Positions 4,892-5,256 of a DNA stretch of 5,256 nt are shown here, one piece after another. A program made the translations under genes and the position numbers. Position 1 is the first letter of the stretch; each line of letters starts with the position of its first letter. Under the pieces are notes generated by a model that did no database searches, was not told the DNA's origin, and worked only from the letters and a program-made list of their open reading frames with translations. Source of the DNA: Spirochaetia bacterium (GTDB lineage Bacteria > Spirochaetota > Spirochaetia > Sphaerochaetales > Sphaerochaetaceae); assembly GCA_900769955.1 (NCBI GenBank), contig CAAGIP010000076.1, positions 1 through 5,256 of the forward strand, read 5' to 3'.

Positions 4892-5256
4892 TAAATCGTG
4901 AATGGGCGGATCGTCTGGCCGCTCATTTCTTTTTCTGTAAGGTAGTGTTTCTTCCTCTTCTGTGCTCAGGAGTGCATAGAAGGGATCATGTTTGCCAAGG
5001 ACGGCAATTGCCTCTTCATTATCCTTTTCATATTTGAGTACAAGACGAGCCTTCTCACATGCCTTATCATGCTCGAAGAGGGCCTCATAGTGATGCATAA
5101 GTTCAAGTGCGATCGCAGTGTACGCCTCATCAAGCAGAAGAAGTGCTTCGTATGTCTTTTCATACTCCCTCAGCATCCCAAGCTCCTTTTCCGTGTAGGC
5201 CTTGAGTGTATAAAACCTTACAGTTTCCGGATAGAGAGCAAGGGATGCAGATGCAA
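4856..5256 (-). CDS. TPR-like helical protein, C-terminal part
   Basis: The minus-strand frame is open to the right edge, so this is the last 132 codons of a longer gene. An ATG at 5176 is in frame, but the 26 codons before it (…SLALYPETVRFYTLKAYTEKELG) continue the same helical pattern, so it is probably internal. Residues form antiparallel-helix repeats with TPR-like spacing: Y/A-rich helices such as YTEKELGMLREYEKTYEALL and EAYTAIALELMHHYEALFE, followed by DKACEKARLVLKYEKDNEEA. TPR folds are protein-docking scaffolds; nothing here shows the partner. The last 40 or so residues are charged and proline-containing (RKRNERPDDPP), probably a disordered tail. That tail encodes the antisense of the rnhA terminator and overlaps rnhA by 36 bp, so the 3' end may be a secondary extension. 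Confidence 0.7.
   Translation of the reverse strand, partial: ASASLALYPETVRFYTLKAYTEKELGMLREYEKTYEALLLLDEAYTAIALELMHHYEALFEHDKACEKARLVLKYEKDNEEAIAVLGKHDPFYALLSTEEEETLPYRKRNERPDDPPIHDLSRLELLPLTDR
4901..4935 (+). terminator. Intrinsic terminator of ppiC-rnhA
   Basis: AATGGGCGG (4901-4909) pairs with CCGCTCATT (4919-4927) as a 9-bp stem with one G-U pair and a 9-nt loop, followed by the T-rich run TCTTTTTC (4928-4935). It starts 9 bp after the rnhA stop. It lies entirely inside the coding sequence of the opposing TPR-like gene. Confidence 0.75.

Noticed and set aside
5177..5256. Treating the ATG at 5176 as the true start of the TPR-like gene
   Set aside because: The frame stays open to the window edge, upstream codons continue the helical repeat pattern, and no convincing Shine-Dalgarno fits; it is better read as a partial gene.
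1..5256. CRISPR arrays, insertion sequences, tRNA or rRNA genes, riboswitches
   Set aside because: I found no regularly spaced direct repeats, transposase motifs, terminal repeats or recognisable RNA folds; the genes fill almost the whole window.

Overview
This 5.3-kb window is a compact, moderate-GC stretch of bacterial chromosome that looks housekeeping in character. I see no mobile element, CRISPR array, phage gene or RNA gene. Protein flavour hints at a spirochaete (Treponema/Sphaerochaeta-like): the argininosuccinate synthase subtype, the small membrane protein ending in a TLRxMIFPWK-like tail, and the soluble parvulin followed by RNase HI. This is recognition from memory, not a search, and I hold it at about 0.5.

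Layout: (1) 3-1226, minus: argG, complete, with its stop at the left edge. (2) 1227-1403: AT-rich divergent control region with two matches to the ARG-box consensus, one lying on a good argG promoter, and a 30-bp near-palindrome. (3) 1404-2729, plus: a polytopic membrane protein and a CYTH-domain phosphohydrolase/cyclase-like protein, 3 bp apart and probably one operon. (4) 2706-4141, minus: a PlsC-type acyltransferase followed by a seven-helix membrane protein that resembles the hemolysin III/PAQR family but lacks most of its metal ligands. The last gene converges on the CYTH gene and overlaps it by 24 bp. (5) 4178-4891, plus: ppiC-type parvulin and rnhA, with the rnhA GTG start abutting the ppiC stop. 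A clear intrinsic terminator follows at 4901-4935. (6) 4856-5256, minus: the C-terminal 132 codons of a TPR-like protein entering from the right edge, whose 3' end overlaps rnhA by 36 bp and contains the rnhA terminator in antisense.

The genes do not form one pathway: arginine synthesis, a membrane protein with a triphosphate-binding enzyme, phospholipid acylation, protein folding, and RNA/DNA hybrid removal. The most useful leads are the apparent ArgR-type control of argG in this lineage, the degenerate HlyIII-like protein coupled to an acyltransferase, and the terminator embedded in an opposing coding sequence. I do not see convincing evidence of a wholly new biological system.
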